Assembly (NCBI GenBank): GCA_013399115.1
Contig: VXAA01003392.1
Coordinates: 159,560-223,559, forward strand
Origin: Anseranas semipalmata
Taxonomy: Eukaryota > Chordata > Aves > Anseriformes > Anseranatidae
Length of the DNA: 64,000 nt
Direction: 5' to 3'
Positions 26,255-39,888 of this stretch are shown one piece after another (position 1 is the stretch's first letter; the number at the start of each line of letters is the position of its first letter). The notes under the pieces were generated by a model that did no database searches, was not told where the DNA came from, and saw only the letters and a list, made by a program, of their open reading frames with translations. The translations under genes and the position numbers were made by a program.

Positions 26255-29200
26255 TCTATAGGCAACCTCATTCACAGTACAAAGTGATATGAATTTCTCA
26301 AAACTGTCACTGTACCTTTTACATATCTTTTTTTTTTTTTAACTGATCTAAAAGTTGATACAAGAATAAATTTGTTTCTGAAGAGCTGTCCGATAAATTG
26401 GAGATACACTAATGCCATGCTATGACAGTTCTAATTATGAATCACAGCTGACACTACAGTAACACCACTTTATACATGAGAATTTTCATGTTTTACAATC
26501 AAAACATAGAATTGCCACTAGTACAGAGACTGTACAATTAGACAAATAAACAAATATTAAATATTTTGCACAAGGCCTGAGTTCACTATAACACATTTTG
26601 ATTTACAACTTCATCTCAGAAATCTGTACAGCAGTTAGAACTGTTTCAGAGAACTTACAGACAATACAACTTTAGGGGCTTCTATGTTCAGTTGATACAG
26701 GTGTGAGGCCTGGAATGCAAGAGGATTTGGTGTATGAATCTAAGGTTTTAGATTCATAATTTCCTTGTAAAGCAGTCAAAACCTAGTGGAAAGATAGGTA
26801 TAAAGCAGGTCCTCACTTGAAAAATCAGCTAAATCATCTGAAATTCTCCAGATAGGTTTCCTCACAGCTATTTCAGAATAAAAGTTCACAATGAGTATAT
26901 AAAATGCAGCATTTCTCTTAACAAAGAACAAAAAAGGGTCACATATACAACAGGATATTTCTGTATTCCCCTTCTGTACATTTCTTTAATTGGAAATGGC
27001 ACAAATTAGTGATACCGCTTCCCCCCTTCCCCCTCCCCAATAAAAAACTCCTCATCAATAAACAGAAGTCACTGTAAAGTCCAAAAATTTCATCTGTAAT
27101 GAGACCCAGTCTTCATAAACTTACCTTTTAAAAACCTTACTTTTTTTTTTTTTTGCTCAAGTCATGTAGATGTAGGCAGACAAACCATATGAATTTATAA
27201 TACATAACAGAATTATCATATACTTGTTTCCCTGTATGGAAGCCTTGTGGAATTTGATTTAAATCTAACTTCTCATTTAATCTTTTCTCTCATGGTGCAA
27301 TTGAACTTAAAAATCTATAATCCTGTAGTCTAAATACACACCTATCTACAGACACACGTGCAACAGGGGTTACAATACAAAAACTAACATATTTTTCTTA
27401 TTTTAGGAGGCCATTGGAGTATTTCTGGAAGTTCCACATCAACGTGAAAGAGATGTTGCTAACAAGACAAAACTTAACAGGAAAGGAAAGTTTTAAATAG
27501 TAAGGCTTGAAACATTGTGCACCTTAGCAATCAAAAATTCAGCATTTTACTTGGAGTACTCAGCATCTGGGCATACCTGTAAGTCCACAAACTTCCCCAA
27601 GCCATTTCTAATTCACATCAAACAAACTAGGTCACCCTATCCATGTTCCCAGTAAAATTTCTCTCTTCATCTCCCAAACAGTCAGTGGACTCCATTACCT
27701 TTCAAAAGACTGGTACTGCTGTCCTCTTAACATAAGAAGGCTCCATAGGCTGTTCTCTGCCTTATCCCCAACACTTGTGTGAAAAGAAACACAAAATCTA
27801 TTCCTTCCTCCATCCTTGAAATGACACTTGTACCATTTCACTCCCACTTCTCTCCTCTTGAGAGAGGCAGGCCTACAGGCTTCTAAGCTACTCAGTAAGT
27901 CAATAGTTTCAAGGTTCCTCTCCATCAACCCCAGCAGAGTAAGCTTTTCAAGCCTCTTTAATACAATCCTTCCATCTACAGGATTAGTTTTCTAAGACTG
28001 GGTTTTCAGAGGATGCTTCAGAGACTTTCATACTTAAAAAAAATAAAAATAAAAATGTTGAGCCAACAGTTCTAAAATGGAAGAGACTGCTGTCTTGGTA
28101 CAAGAGTATTCATTTAGCTTACTAGCAGAACAGCCAAAGCACAACTGATGCTTATACTTAAGATGTGCATCTATTTCCACTTCTCTTCTTTGCATTTCTC
28201 CTTTTGTAGTGAACGTATAATAGATAAATTGATTAAAGAACAAGAACTTACTCCCTTCTCCTCTTTGCTCCTTTACAAACGAATGGAAAGTAAAGCAGGT
28301 GGGCTGGGCAAGCACAATGGGTGCGCAGGGTGGAAGCTGTAAGGTGGTGATACAACCTGCCAGGCTTCCACATTTTTCCTTTAAATCAGGTTGAATACAA
28401 AGGGCAGAAGTTTTGTATAATTTATATTGTTCAAAGCATTAGAATAAATATGTATTTTATATCAGCTTACTACTTCAGTAACAGAATTTGTAACTTCTTA
28501 ATCTCAAGCCAATTTCAAACTTCTGTTCTCCATTTTGTTTTGCATTAGGGCTAGACAGTCCCCTCTCCTTCAGTCTAGATGTTACACTGCTTTCCATCCA
28601 AGTCCAGAAATAGAAGGCCCCTAGAATGCCCACAGTTTATAATATTGTCCCTTCCTCCTACTCTTTCCCAAACAATGAATTGGATGTGAAGTACAACTGT
28701 TGCTTTCAAACAATGGTGTTCACTCTGGCCACAACATCAGTCTTTCAGCCTCTTGCAGGTCCTCAGAATGACGACGTGCAAGTGGAGAGATGAACTGGAC
28801 AAGGCTTCCTAGAGAAAAGCTATTGTAGCAGGAGCCAAGTGGCACATGGCCTTGGTGACTTACCTCTTGCAACTCCTCCTCCCTTCAAGTTAAGCAGAAA
28901 TAATTAGAGAAGTTCACACATACATAGTTTCCTGACACACTAAACAGGAAGTATCTGCAAGGAAGAGGGATGTGACCCTCTGATTTTAACTGAAATTACT
29001 TTTCTGTTTTTATTTTTAAATAACTGAAAAAAAAAAAAAACTGCTATCATTTTCATAAGCTCCCTTTTCAGTTTTCTTTTGTTGCTATTCTTCTATTCTG
29101 GTCATTCTGAAAACTGTGGCAAACAGAGAAATCAAAATTATGTTCTGAAATATAAAGTAGAAAACATTTCATATTACTTGTGCCAGATAAAGATATTATT

Positions 29201-30267
29201 CCAACACATTAGCACTGCACAGAAGAACCTCTCTTAACTCCTAAGATTTTTTTGGCTTTGTTCTTACAAAATACATTATATTCTCCAATAGCACATGCGA
29301 AAAGCACATGCCCCAAACTCCAGAGTTTAGGAGTCTAGTATACAAAATTTTATCACAATTTGATCAAACTTTTTCAGTTAACTTTCCCTCCATAGCTTAA
29401 ATCTAAATCCAGTTCTGAAAGCTCCTCACAAAAGGAGGACCAGGGACTGAAAACACAGATCAGGACACTGATGTGTAAGACCGCCTTTACCATAGATATA
29501 TTAATGTAATACACTGTAGAGTCCCAAGAGATGTTATTTTCATTATAACCTTATTTTCCAAATAATTTAGAGGAATACAGATTCAAGTAATTCTTCAAAG
29601 TCTTGCCTTAACTTACCCTAACAAAATGTAGCTTTCTAAAGTTGACATAAAAGACGACATTAGTGTGACCAAGAGTATAGAGTACCAGTAACTGTAAATG
29701 AACTTAAATAATTCAACAGTTCTAGTATTGTACTTAAGTTTACACAGATATCTTAACATAACCTACGATGTTTACCACAAATACTAACAGCACATAAGCA
29801 TCACAATGTGTTAGGCATTGTTTTCTAACCCACAATTTCACTGGTCCCAGATATTTTAAAATAATAGGACTAAGGCAGCAGCTATAATACATAAACAATT
29901 CTTTAAGAAATATGCTTAATGCTATTACCGCTTAGAACTGTGGAAATATAACAAAATACAAGTCACATTTACAGCATAAGGCCCTTTGGTTTCTTAAGCA
30001 GCAAATGAAAGAACAATTTCTTCAGTGAAAGGCTTTGAAAAATAAAGCATGTAGGCTTTCCATAAAAAAAGGTAACTAGTTCTTTCCTTCTCAAAATAGC
30101 CAGCTATAGTCTCCAAAATATTACATAAGAAAGTTCCTGAAATTCCTAGGAAAGAAGAAGTTAAAACCCAACAGTAGTATCTGACAGAGCAGAGATTTTA
30201 TCATGGGCAAGCTGAACATCTACCTTCTGGGAAGTAGAAGAAACTACTGCTTCGTTTTCTGGAGAGC

Positions 30268-30273
30268 TTTATT
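30268..30273 (-). terminator. SCYL2: Candidate proximal poly(A) signal for SCYL2
   Basis: AATAAA hexamer on the minus strand about 1.25 kb past the SCYL2 stop codon; a second copy lies at 30422-30427. Use of either site would give a much shorter 3' UTR. No strong GU-rich element is obvious after it. Confidence 0.3.
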
Positions 30274-31017
30274 AAATTTGGAATAATACAATAAAAAGGA
30301 TCTGAACTACCTGTGCATTTACCATATATTCGAGAGCTTATAAATCTGTACTTGAGAACTCACTTCATATTCATCTATCCTTCATAAGGGCTTGAGTTAA
30401 AACAAAATTAAAATGCAATAGTTTATTCTAGTCAAGGCAATTTATGGCAGTCTGCTTTTTCACAAAACCATGTGCAACTTCTACCAGGCAGCCCTTTCCC
30501 ATCTTCCCAACAGAGCCCAAAACAACTAATCCAAGATACTTCTGTGTAACCAAACCAACTGTAAGAAGCTGGGGCAGTCAACACTTGAATTTTACAGGCA
30601 ATATTTTTTCTGGGAGGTTCCACAACTATTCATATTCTTTTTTTTTCCACACCAGTTAGAAGCAGTATCAAGTTAACCGAAACACTGAAATGTATAGTAA
30701 ATGTGGCCAAGTCACCACATGTATTTTAAAATCCCACCTAAGTGGCATGTGACTTTTGCTATGGGGTTGGTAACAAGGATCTGACATTATAAAACAGGTT
30801 GTAAATTGGAGCAGAGTTCTTCCTCTATTACAAACTTGCACGAAACTTTAAAACCACTCTTCAATCTTGTTGTTTACTACCATATCAATTCTAATTATCT
30901 CATGAGAAGAAAGGCAAAATATTTTTTCTTAGCCTCTTACACGGTTATCCATTAGAGATATTTCTACGTAACATGGCTAACAAAACACTCTGAAACAGTG
31001 TAAGAACTTATTTTCTG

Positions 31018-31094
31018 CAAACTGTCATAGGGCATAATGACAGTTTGTGCCAAATTCAGGTGACACAACTCATCAAGAAAAGCTGAATTTGGCA
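31018..31094 (-). other. Twin perfect hairpins in the SCYL2 3' UTR
   Basis: Two inverted repeats sit back to back. The first pairs 31018-31028 with 31037-31047 (11 perfect base pairs, 8-base loop). The second pairs 31048-31059 with 31083-31094 (12 perfect base pairs, arm TGCCAAATTCAG, 23-base loop). Both would fold in the SCYL2 transcript. Function unknown. Confidence 0.8.
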
Positions 31095-31525
31095 GACACC
31101 ATAAAGACTGATCCACAGGATAGAACAGTATTAAGTTGTATTTGCTAGTGTTATAATCCCCTAAACATTTCTATTTAAGAAACACAGTTTTGTATAAATC
31201 CAGGAGTTGATTGAATACACTTCTGAGTAATTTTGAAATTTTTAGCTCCTTCTTTTTGAATTGAATATATGTATCCTACCTTCAAATGCTCTGAAGTTGG
31301 GTAAACAGACGGGAAATCTTTAGCACATAAGAGGACTTTGCACTTACACAATTCCACTGCAGTACCAGGTGAATGCAAAAATCAGTCTTTTTTCCAGTGC
31401 CGAAGTCTTTACTTTGCTGGGTGGAAAGTTTCCCCAAGCCATGCTTTTACTTATCAAAAAAGATGTTAATCAGCTTACCCATGATTCAAATTTTATCAAT
31501 CTTTGAAAGAAGAAAACAAAACATT

Positions 31526-32176
31526 TTACCCAAAAAGATCTTTTAAGTCATTACTAGCTGAGCTGCTGTTTGTCATTGTGTTTGCTGGTTGTGCAAAGTT
31601 CTGAGGAGCAAAGAAAGGATTACCCTGTATACCAAAGCCAGGCTGTCCTATCATGTTCATCTGAGGTCCCATGACTGAACTGCTCACACCTGGGGACCCT
31701 TGCGGGGGTACAAACTGATTAACCCACTGGCTTGATTTCTGTTGAGCCAACTGTTTCATACTAACTTTAGGTTTTTGAGGACCAAAAAGATTATCTAAAG
31801 CAGACATATCTGGGGGTCTGTTTTGTTGTGTCAGTGGAGAGATTGCAGACGCAGCACTCATAGGACTGTAATTTGGCATATTGGCAGTTGGTACAATGTT
31901 CATCTTGGTTGTTCCTGTTGCACTTGGACCACTGAAGAAATTCTGATTGGTGGGACCACTTCCCATACTGAATCCAGCAGTCTGAAAACCTATATTAGTA
32001 TTTAGTCCATTTGTTACATTTCTCTTTGTGCTGTCAACAGGTGATGAAAATCCCATTCCAACTCCCATAGGAGGGACAGATGAGAAGCTGTTTGAAGATG
32101 CCACTTTGGCTTTGTTGATAGAATGGCTAGTCAAAGATGACATATTATCTATCAATGTATCTGTCAAGTCTTTTGT
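31526..32176 (-). CDS. SCYL2: SCYL2 coding exon 17 (last, with stop)
   Basis: Encodes residues 714-929 and TAA at 31528-31526, starting [14 protein letters not shown] after a TTTTGCAG acceptor. The segment is rich in Ser, Asn, Gln, Met and Phe, with the conserved block [20 protein letters not shown], an NPFF motif and the C-terminal SNDLKDLFG. This is the clathrin- and adaptor-binding tail, and it is the least conserved part against the human protein. Confidence 0.97.
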   Translation of the reverse strand, partial: TKDLTDTLIDNMSSLTSHSINKAKVASSNSFSSVPPMGVGMGFSSPVDSTKRNVTNGLNTNIGFQTAGFSMGSGPTNQNFFSGPSATGTTKMNIVPTANMPNYSPMSAASAISPLTQQNRPPDMSALDNLFGPQKPKVSMKQLAQQKSSQWVNQFVPPQGSPGVSSSVMGPQMNMIGQPGFGIQGNPFFAPQNFAQPANTMTNSSSASNDLKDLFG

Positions 32177-35100
32177 CTGCAAAATATATAAAATACAGTT
32201 AAATGTTTTTCCTGTACATGCACACTAGCAACCGTCGTTATCACTGCTCCCGTAGAAGTGGCATTCATTTTTCAGAAACTATGATTTATTTCATGGAATT
32301 GGGCATCAAATGTAATTATCCACAAGAGGAATTAGGTTATTTTCATTGTTTGCTACTTGGAAATAATTGTTTCACAGTTTTAGTTTGACAACTAAGGCTT
32401 TACACCAAGTACCACTTGGTGTATATGAAGCACACCATTTGCTCACATGCCCCATTCCTAATTTTATATATTTATATAACAAACTTATATATTTAGATAA
32501 TAAACTGTTCAGAGCAAAATCTTTTTTTTTTCTGTGTACTTTTCCCTTAGCTAAACAATGGTCTTTGATGTCTTTGGAAACTACTGCAATTTTAACAGTG
32601 GGAAATATTGCTAATGATACAAATAAAAGGCAGATTAAAATTTAGTTTTTCTCAACTGTAGCATTGTATTGCCAGTTGAAACAAAGGTAATTCATGGGAG
32701 AAAAATGCTAAATGCATACAGTAGTTGAAAGAAAAAAGCATCACAGCTCCAATGGAAACAGTACAGTACTTTGCTGTATCTCACCTGCTTCACTGGAGGT
32801 GTTATTGCAGTTGCTTGTGGCTTAAGAGGTTGTTGGCTTTTCAGTTTCTGTGCCTGTTCTTGTTCTTTAGCTAACTTTTGCTTCTCTTCAAGTGTAAGTG
32901 ATGCCTTGAAAAGGCAAAGTACTAACATTAAGTTGGATAATATGGTTATTTATTGTTATTTTATAAATAGCACTGTCATTTCAATAATAAGTGGTAGAAC
33001 AGAAAATATTACTTATATTTACATAGTGGATAAGCACAAAATCTATTATCATATATTGCTAAAAAGTACTTAAACCAAATAAATACAATATTAAAAGCAG
33101 CAGAACAAAAAATTGGGGGCAGATCTCAAGAGGTATCACAACAAAATCATTTTAGCTTTGACTCCTTAATATTGGGCATAAGGTAAAGTTTTCTCAGTTT
33201 CTGATTTCATAGGAGTACCTGTTGGCACTTGATATAGAACTACAACCGGCAGTGGAGTTGAAACGGAATTTTATTTTAAGATTGCTTAGCAAACCTTTCA
33301 GGATTTTAACTCTATTTTTCTTAATGAAAGATAAAATCATAAAATCATTCCCCCTTAACCTAAAAATTAGGGAGAGGGTTCAGATAATGAGACATATTTT
33401 TATGTCTAAAATGTATATAATCTGGGGAGACATTTAAATAGTTAATAGCCATGAAAATAATTTTATAATTGAGTATTAACTACAAGCGTAAGCTATGTCA
33501 CATCATGCTTTTTCTTTGTTTCATGTACTTAGCCCCTTATTGACTGTTCATTTTCACTTTGAATTTGTACACTAGATATTAGTGTGGTTACTACATGAAA
33601 TTCTATTTTTGATCTTTATCTCCATTTGTGATTTTATAAAAAAGTTGCCTGACCATTTTGATTTGGCAAACTAAATCTATTGCTGAAGCTTCAGTTTCAC
33701 TTGTATCTATAATTAAGGAGGAAGAAAATGACCAAAAATTTATACTCCTAATTTGCCTCCTTTGCACAGAGCTATTTTTGAGGAAAGGCTTTCACAGAAA
33801 TTCACGGATGTGATTTGAACATTTTACAGTGGACTTTCACATGTGACTAGGCATAGTACTGTACTATACAGAAACAGTTTTTCTTTTAAAGCTTTAAATA
33901 TGGTAAATATTTACACATATTTGTTTTATGCAACCATACCAAACTTGTATTAGACAGATGGATGTAACAGAATTCCAGAACAAAGAAAAACATACCTTTT
34001 TCTGTTTTGATGACAACTCATTCTCTTTACTATCAGGTTCACTAGTTAGAAGGTCAGTTCCAGTATTATTGAATACCTTGTCAATCTATTTAAGATCAAA
34101 GAAACAAAACTAAGTTATATGAAACGTTGTAATTTAAGATAATATAAATATTGACTGTTATTTTAAATTTCACATTTCTATATCTAAGTGGTGCAACAAA
34201 ATACTCTTACCTGATTATTTGTACTATTAGATCTTGCCTCTTCAGACACACTCATTTGATTAGCTATATCCAAAGATCTACATAAGATTACAGAAAGATA
34301 ACTTTACAGTAACATCCACAACACTAATTCAGCAGCATAGATTATTCTTCTGCATTTAAATAACATTTTTTAAAAGCACTACAACAGCACTGCCATATTT
34401 AGAATGCATATTAGAGACTGGAAAATTAAAATATTCTAAATTGTAAAGGTTTCCTAACAATCGTTTCACATGGTCTAAGTTCCTCCTTTTGAATGAAGTG
34501 ACAAACACTTTGGGTAGCTCAAGTTAATTTGACTGAGAAATTTCAATAGTTCAAGATATCTTCAAACTCTGCTGCCTTCTACTGCTGCTGCTACGTTTAT
34601 GTTTCTCCAGTATGGTTTGTGTTCTCAACAACTACAGAAAAGCAACTATTCTTGGCATATAGATGTAAGATACAACTGTACTAGTGAAGCTCAGCATGAA
34701 CTTTTAGATTTAATGAATTCCTTAAATAATATTGAGTCAAAATAATAAACTGTGACTAAACAGCGTAAGAGTAAAGGATTTTACTCTATAAAACCGCTGA
34801 CATCAAAATAATACTATCATTCTAGGACTAATAAATCTTTACTGACAACTGTGCTTATTTGAGGTAATTCTCAAGCACAAAAATGAGAATTACCTAGATT
34901 TTATTGGTATGGCTAGACTTTTCTCACATTTGCTAACAAAAAAAAAAAAAACACTGAAATCTATCTCTGCTCACTTAGTCCTTCTCTAATACACACATAA
35001 ACACTTACTTCTGTTGCTCTTGCATGACATGAAGTTGCTCAAGTTTTGTTTTATGCTCTGCTTCCAATCTATTAAGCATATCTTTTATAACACAAATAAA

Positions 35101-38100
35101 AGAATTGAACTGTAAAAGAAACGTACAAGAAGTTTGGATTTTGCAGTGACAGAATTCACACATGTATAACTTAAAAGGTAGTATCTCATAAACCTGACAA
35201 CATACAATGGGAGATAAACTACAGGCTTTTAAATAATTTATAATCCAGTTTCACTACCTTGTGTTAGATACTCAGCTACAAGCAGAGTGTATACTGAAAC
35301 AGTGAAAACAATAAAACACTAAAAAAAAAAAAAAAAATAAAAAAAAAAAAAAAAACAGAAGTGAGACAACCCAGACAAAAAGCACAGATGAATACTACCA
35401 GATACAACTCCCCCCCCCCAGAAAAAAATCCTATTAGGTATTCGATTTCCTAATTATTTCATAGGAACATGGCTGAACTTTTACATTATCTGCAACATTT
35501 ATAAACAAAACTAAGGAAAGAAACATTTAAGATTGCACTTTAGCTTTTAATTTGAATTATAATTATGCTAGCAGCTAACTGCTTTTGCAGCGTATTTGGC
35601 AGGTGACAGCATTCACTTTGAAATTTTATACTAGATCAGTTAAATCCACTAAAAAATAACAACCTTTAAGCATGCAAATACAGTAATATTGGAAGCATTT
35701 TTATTACATTTTGTTTTTACAACAGAGAGACATACAGCAGTATATGAATTTTTTCTGTGACAACAGTTTAAATCTATTCTCTGCAAATTCATCAAGTAAA
35801 AGCATGCAAAACATTTATGTTCCTACCTGATTGAGATTAAGATTGTTCTCAATACTAAGAGGAATCAGATGGGGCAATACTTTTCCTGCAAGTTGTTCTT
35901 TGGTAATTCCCAACTTCTTATGAGTAAATGTACATTTGTAAATACCTGACATACAACATCAAAATAGCAAAATTGTTAAGTTTAGTAAATAATGTGAACA
36001 AACTCCAACTTGCACTCTCTATATGTACCGATCATCTGAGTATACATTGGTTCTTTGTGCAACCAGGGACAAACAAGATCATAAAATCGTAAAAACTAAG
36101 TACTCATCCACAACATAAACACATTATGGCAAGATGCTTTGCTAACATTCAGAACAAGAGAAAACCCAAAGTAATACCTGGCAGCTATGAAACCTGGTAT
36201 TGCTAGTCAATGTATTGTTCTGGTCAATTATCTGAGAAGATGCATCTTTGAACAGATCCTCATGAGCAACTGAGCTACCACAAACTGACAAATTGACACC
36301 TAGAAACTAACCGGTATTAATTAAGGATGTGTTCTTGCCTGGCACTGCAAGTGACTAGGAGCAATTATTACGCTGCTGTAACTAACACTGATTGCATTTT
36401 ACAAAGACTCTTTTTACCTAGAAGTTTGGGGCTGTGTTATACATGGGATCGGAAATCATGGGACATATTTTATTTGTTGTGAAATCACTCATACCAGTTC
36501 TATATAGCTGCTGACAGGATGACTCCTGTGTGCTAATTTCTGGTGGCATACACTGAACATACTGACACAGTAGAGGAAAAAGCTTTCCTCACTCTCTATC
36601 GTTAGAATTAGAACAGAGCTGTCAGCTGGCCAAGAAGACATCACACACAAGATGGAAGGTATTATGATTCCAAAAAAAGGGGGAGCCCTAGTATAATAAA
36701 TTGATTTCAACCCATCACTTCCGAACTGCAGTTCACTTATCCACTGTATCCAAGTAGAATTCAGGAATAATAAAACTAAGATAAAAGATACACTGTCCCT
36801 CAGTGTAGATAGCAAATGCAAATCAAAGAGGCAGGGATTAAGGGAGAGAGGGCAGCTTGAAATTACTACAGATAGATGCCCTCTTGCTGATTTTGAGCAA
36901 ATTAAAATAGTGTTGCCATCACATATTTGTTCCTGTGATGTTACAGCTTAATGAGGATTGATGTCTGTACAATTCAACTGTTAGAAACGGTCTTCTGTCT
37001 ACTGTTTTCCTGCCAGTAAGAGAAATGGTCACTGTCCTCCCCACTTGGCCACACAGTCACACCTCTTTTTCTTGGCAGCGACTCTGGTCAACTGGTCTCC
37101 TCGAGCCTATTCAAGCTGTTAAAATCACACATCCTAAGTTAGCCAAGTACCAGAGTGGCATTAGGAAAGCACAACTGGGAGGGAGGCCACCCCCTGTAGA
37201 AGTAACAAGCCATGACAGTAAGTTTTGTTAGTTGTTTTGTGAAACCTCACCCGGACTACGCTCCATTTCAGTACAAAGGCACTGAATGTTTGCTTTAAAG
37301 TCCAATTAAATGAATCTAACCAAACCTGCAGTGAAGAGCAATACATTTGTACAGACAATGATTTATAGCATCTGACATGCAACAGTGGTAAGAAAAGGCA
37401 ACAATAACACCTTAAACGCTCCAGCAAGGTGATCAGCATCTGAAGGAGGACAGATTATATACTAGTCTGAGGAAAAGAACCTCTGTCACTGTGTGGACCA
37501 TACAGTCCATGAAAGCGTCACAGCCTAAGAACTGCAAAGACTACTCAACTGCACTGGGCCTCGAAGACTACAAATACATGTACTAGTGATTGGAAGTACC
37601 AGCAATACATGAAGTAACTGAACAGGGACATAATTAAGAAACAGAAACAATTAGTTTTCAACAGACATTTTGGCAATATGCTATGTAAAGATTATCAATG
37701 ATTACACAGAGTCTCTGAGATTTATAACATCAAAAGCGTAAAAGAGGATAAAGTTGAAAATAGTAATTACCTAAAATTCCCATTAGTACTGCAGGTTCCT
37801 TGGATGGAATTTGTTGTAGAAAAGGTAGAATATCATCAAGCACAAACCATTTATCTAAGTACTCCAAAATCTTTCCTAAGCACACTAGTGAGTTTACCCG
37901 GACCTATGAAGTATGGTAAGAATTAAACAAAATCTTAACTGTATTTTGCCTACAAACATACAAAACTCAGAAGAAGAAAAGTATGTCTGAACCTACAACC
38001 TTCATATCTGAAAATTCAAGACAATTTAAAACAAATTTTTGCATTATGAAAGGAAAATAAACAGTTACATACTGCTCACAAAACCTTGCCTTTTCTACAA

Positions 38101-39785
38101 GGGAAACACTGTTAGCGTATAATACTCTGGAACACACTTTAGCAATAGTTACAGTATTGTTAACAGCAGTCAGTTGTTAACAACGCTTTAAAAATTGTTA
38201 AAGTAAAAAAGTAAGCAGTGTTTTGGATTTGAAAAAAAGAAAAAAATCTCAGAACAGAAATTTGGGCACATCAACAGGCTTTCTTTGAAGACGCAACAGC
38301 AGAAAAAAACAACGAAATTGAAGGTAACTTAGCACTTTCTGAGCACTGAGAAAGAGAAAATAATTAGGATACTTACAGCAAGAGAAGAAGTTTGCAAACA
38401 TGCATTTTTTATTCTTGGAATTAATGAATTTTTCATTGATGGGTAATCTATTAAATTGGCAAACGTGGGAATTATGTTTAGGCAAAGCTCCTATAAAAAA
38501 ATATTTCACATAAGTTTAAAAAGAAACATGCCTGTTTATTATAAAAATATTACTCAAGATCAAAACTAGTTTAAAATATCTTCTCAAGCTTTCCTTTTAA
38601 GGAAGTATTCATTGTGTTCAACTAAGCAGACTCACTTAAAAATACCTAGAATGACAAAACATAATGACACAGATAGAACTTGGAAAATGTATTTGAAAGA
38701 GCATTCATAAATTTGTAATGAAAAATTTGTATAACAAGAATATCTTGCATTTTCACAAAGCAACTTTATATAAAAAAGCTTTTATTACAAGTGGGTCATT
38801 AAAATGTAGTATTTTTCTACAGAAGTCAAGTAAATTTAATTAAGTACTATCAATAACACTCTGCTGCAGTACAATGACAGACTGAATTATAAAAGAGCAT
38901 GTTCAACATACTTAAGAAACAGAGAAAAAAATTACCCAATTTCAGCCCAATCTCAAAAAATAAGAGACAGCAATATTAAATATAGGTTGCAAGTAAATAC
39001 CTGAGTAACCAAACTGCTACTGCAGAAAAATCTCAAGCCAAGTATGTAGAAACAAACTTCTCTCCATAATACTGCAAAGGCTTTGCAAAGGTGAAAGTCA
39101 CATCTGTTTATCCAAATCCTTCTTTAATTAACATTGTGTTTATCTCCCCCCTCCCACTCCTGAATGAATGCCTTTGGCTAAATGGAAGTTAGTTCCAGTG
39201 GAAGTTAATCCACTTCCAGTGGAAGCTAACTCCAGTGGAAAATTCTATTTTCAAAGAATAAAACAAAAAAACAACCAAAAAACAAACAACAACAAAAGAA
39301 CAACCTTAGAAATGTACAGAAAGCATAAGGAGAAAAATTAAAATATGGATACATAAAAATGTCACCAGAAGTTGTACTAACATGATTTCACAGCAAAGCA
39401 GGTCTTCCAAGGTAACTGTCAGCATGCATGTTCGTATCAGTGGGACCTCAGAATAAGCCCACCTATCCCTAACTGGTAAGAGCATGCATACATGCATGCA
39501 TAGTTTCTGCAGCACAGGTAATGCATTATAAAGGTACATCCTACTTTTTGCTATGGTACCTAGTTAGAATTCAGTATAAGAGCATTAGAACAACAGTGAA
39601 GTGGTTACTCCGTAGAAAATCAGGGAACTAAAGTTTATTTTACTAAGTCAAATTGTTCTTTAATAAATATTCATCTCTTTCAACAGTCAAGAATATTACA
39701 CAGTTTTATCTTTTTTTTTTTTTTCCTTTCAAGTAATCAAACATGGGAATATATAAAGAGTTGGAACATCTGCCTAAAGGAAAGA

Positions 39786-39820
<35 letters not shown>

Positions 39821-39847
39821 TTTTAAAAAAAGGTGTGGAACACTGCC

Positions 39848-39888
<41 letters not shown>

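Larger units (their letters stand above)
26230..31525 (-). other. SCYL2: Probable long SCYL2 3' UTR
   Basis: From the SCYL2 stop codon to the distal poly(A) signal there are about 5.3 kb with no recognisable repeat or coding exon. The sequence is AT-rich and uninterrupted by CR1 or LTR insertions, unlike the introns, which fits purifying constraint on a 3' UTR. Several AATAAA hexamers suggest alternative 3' ends. Two adjacent perfect hairpins lie about 430-510 bases past the stop codon. That the full length is transcribed is an inference. Confidence 0.5.
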
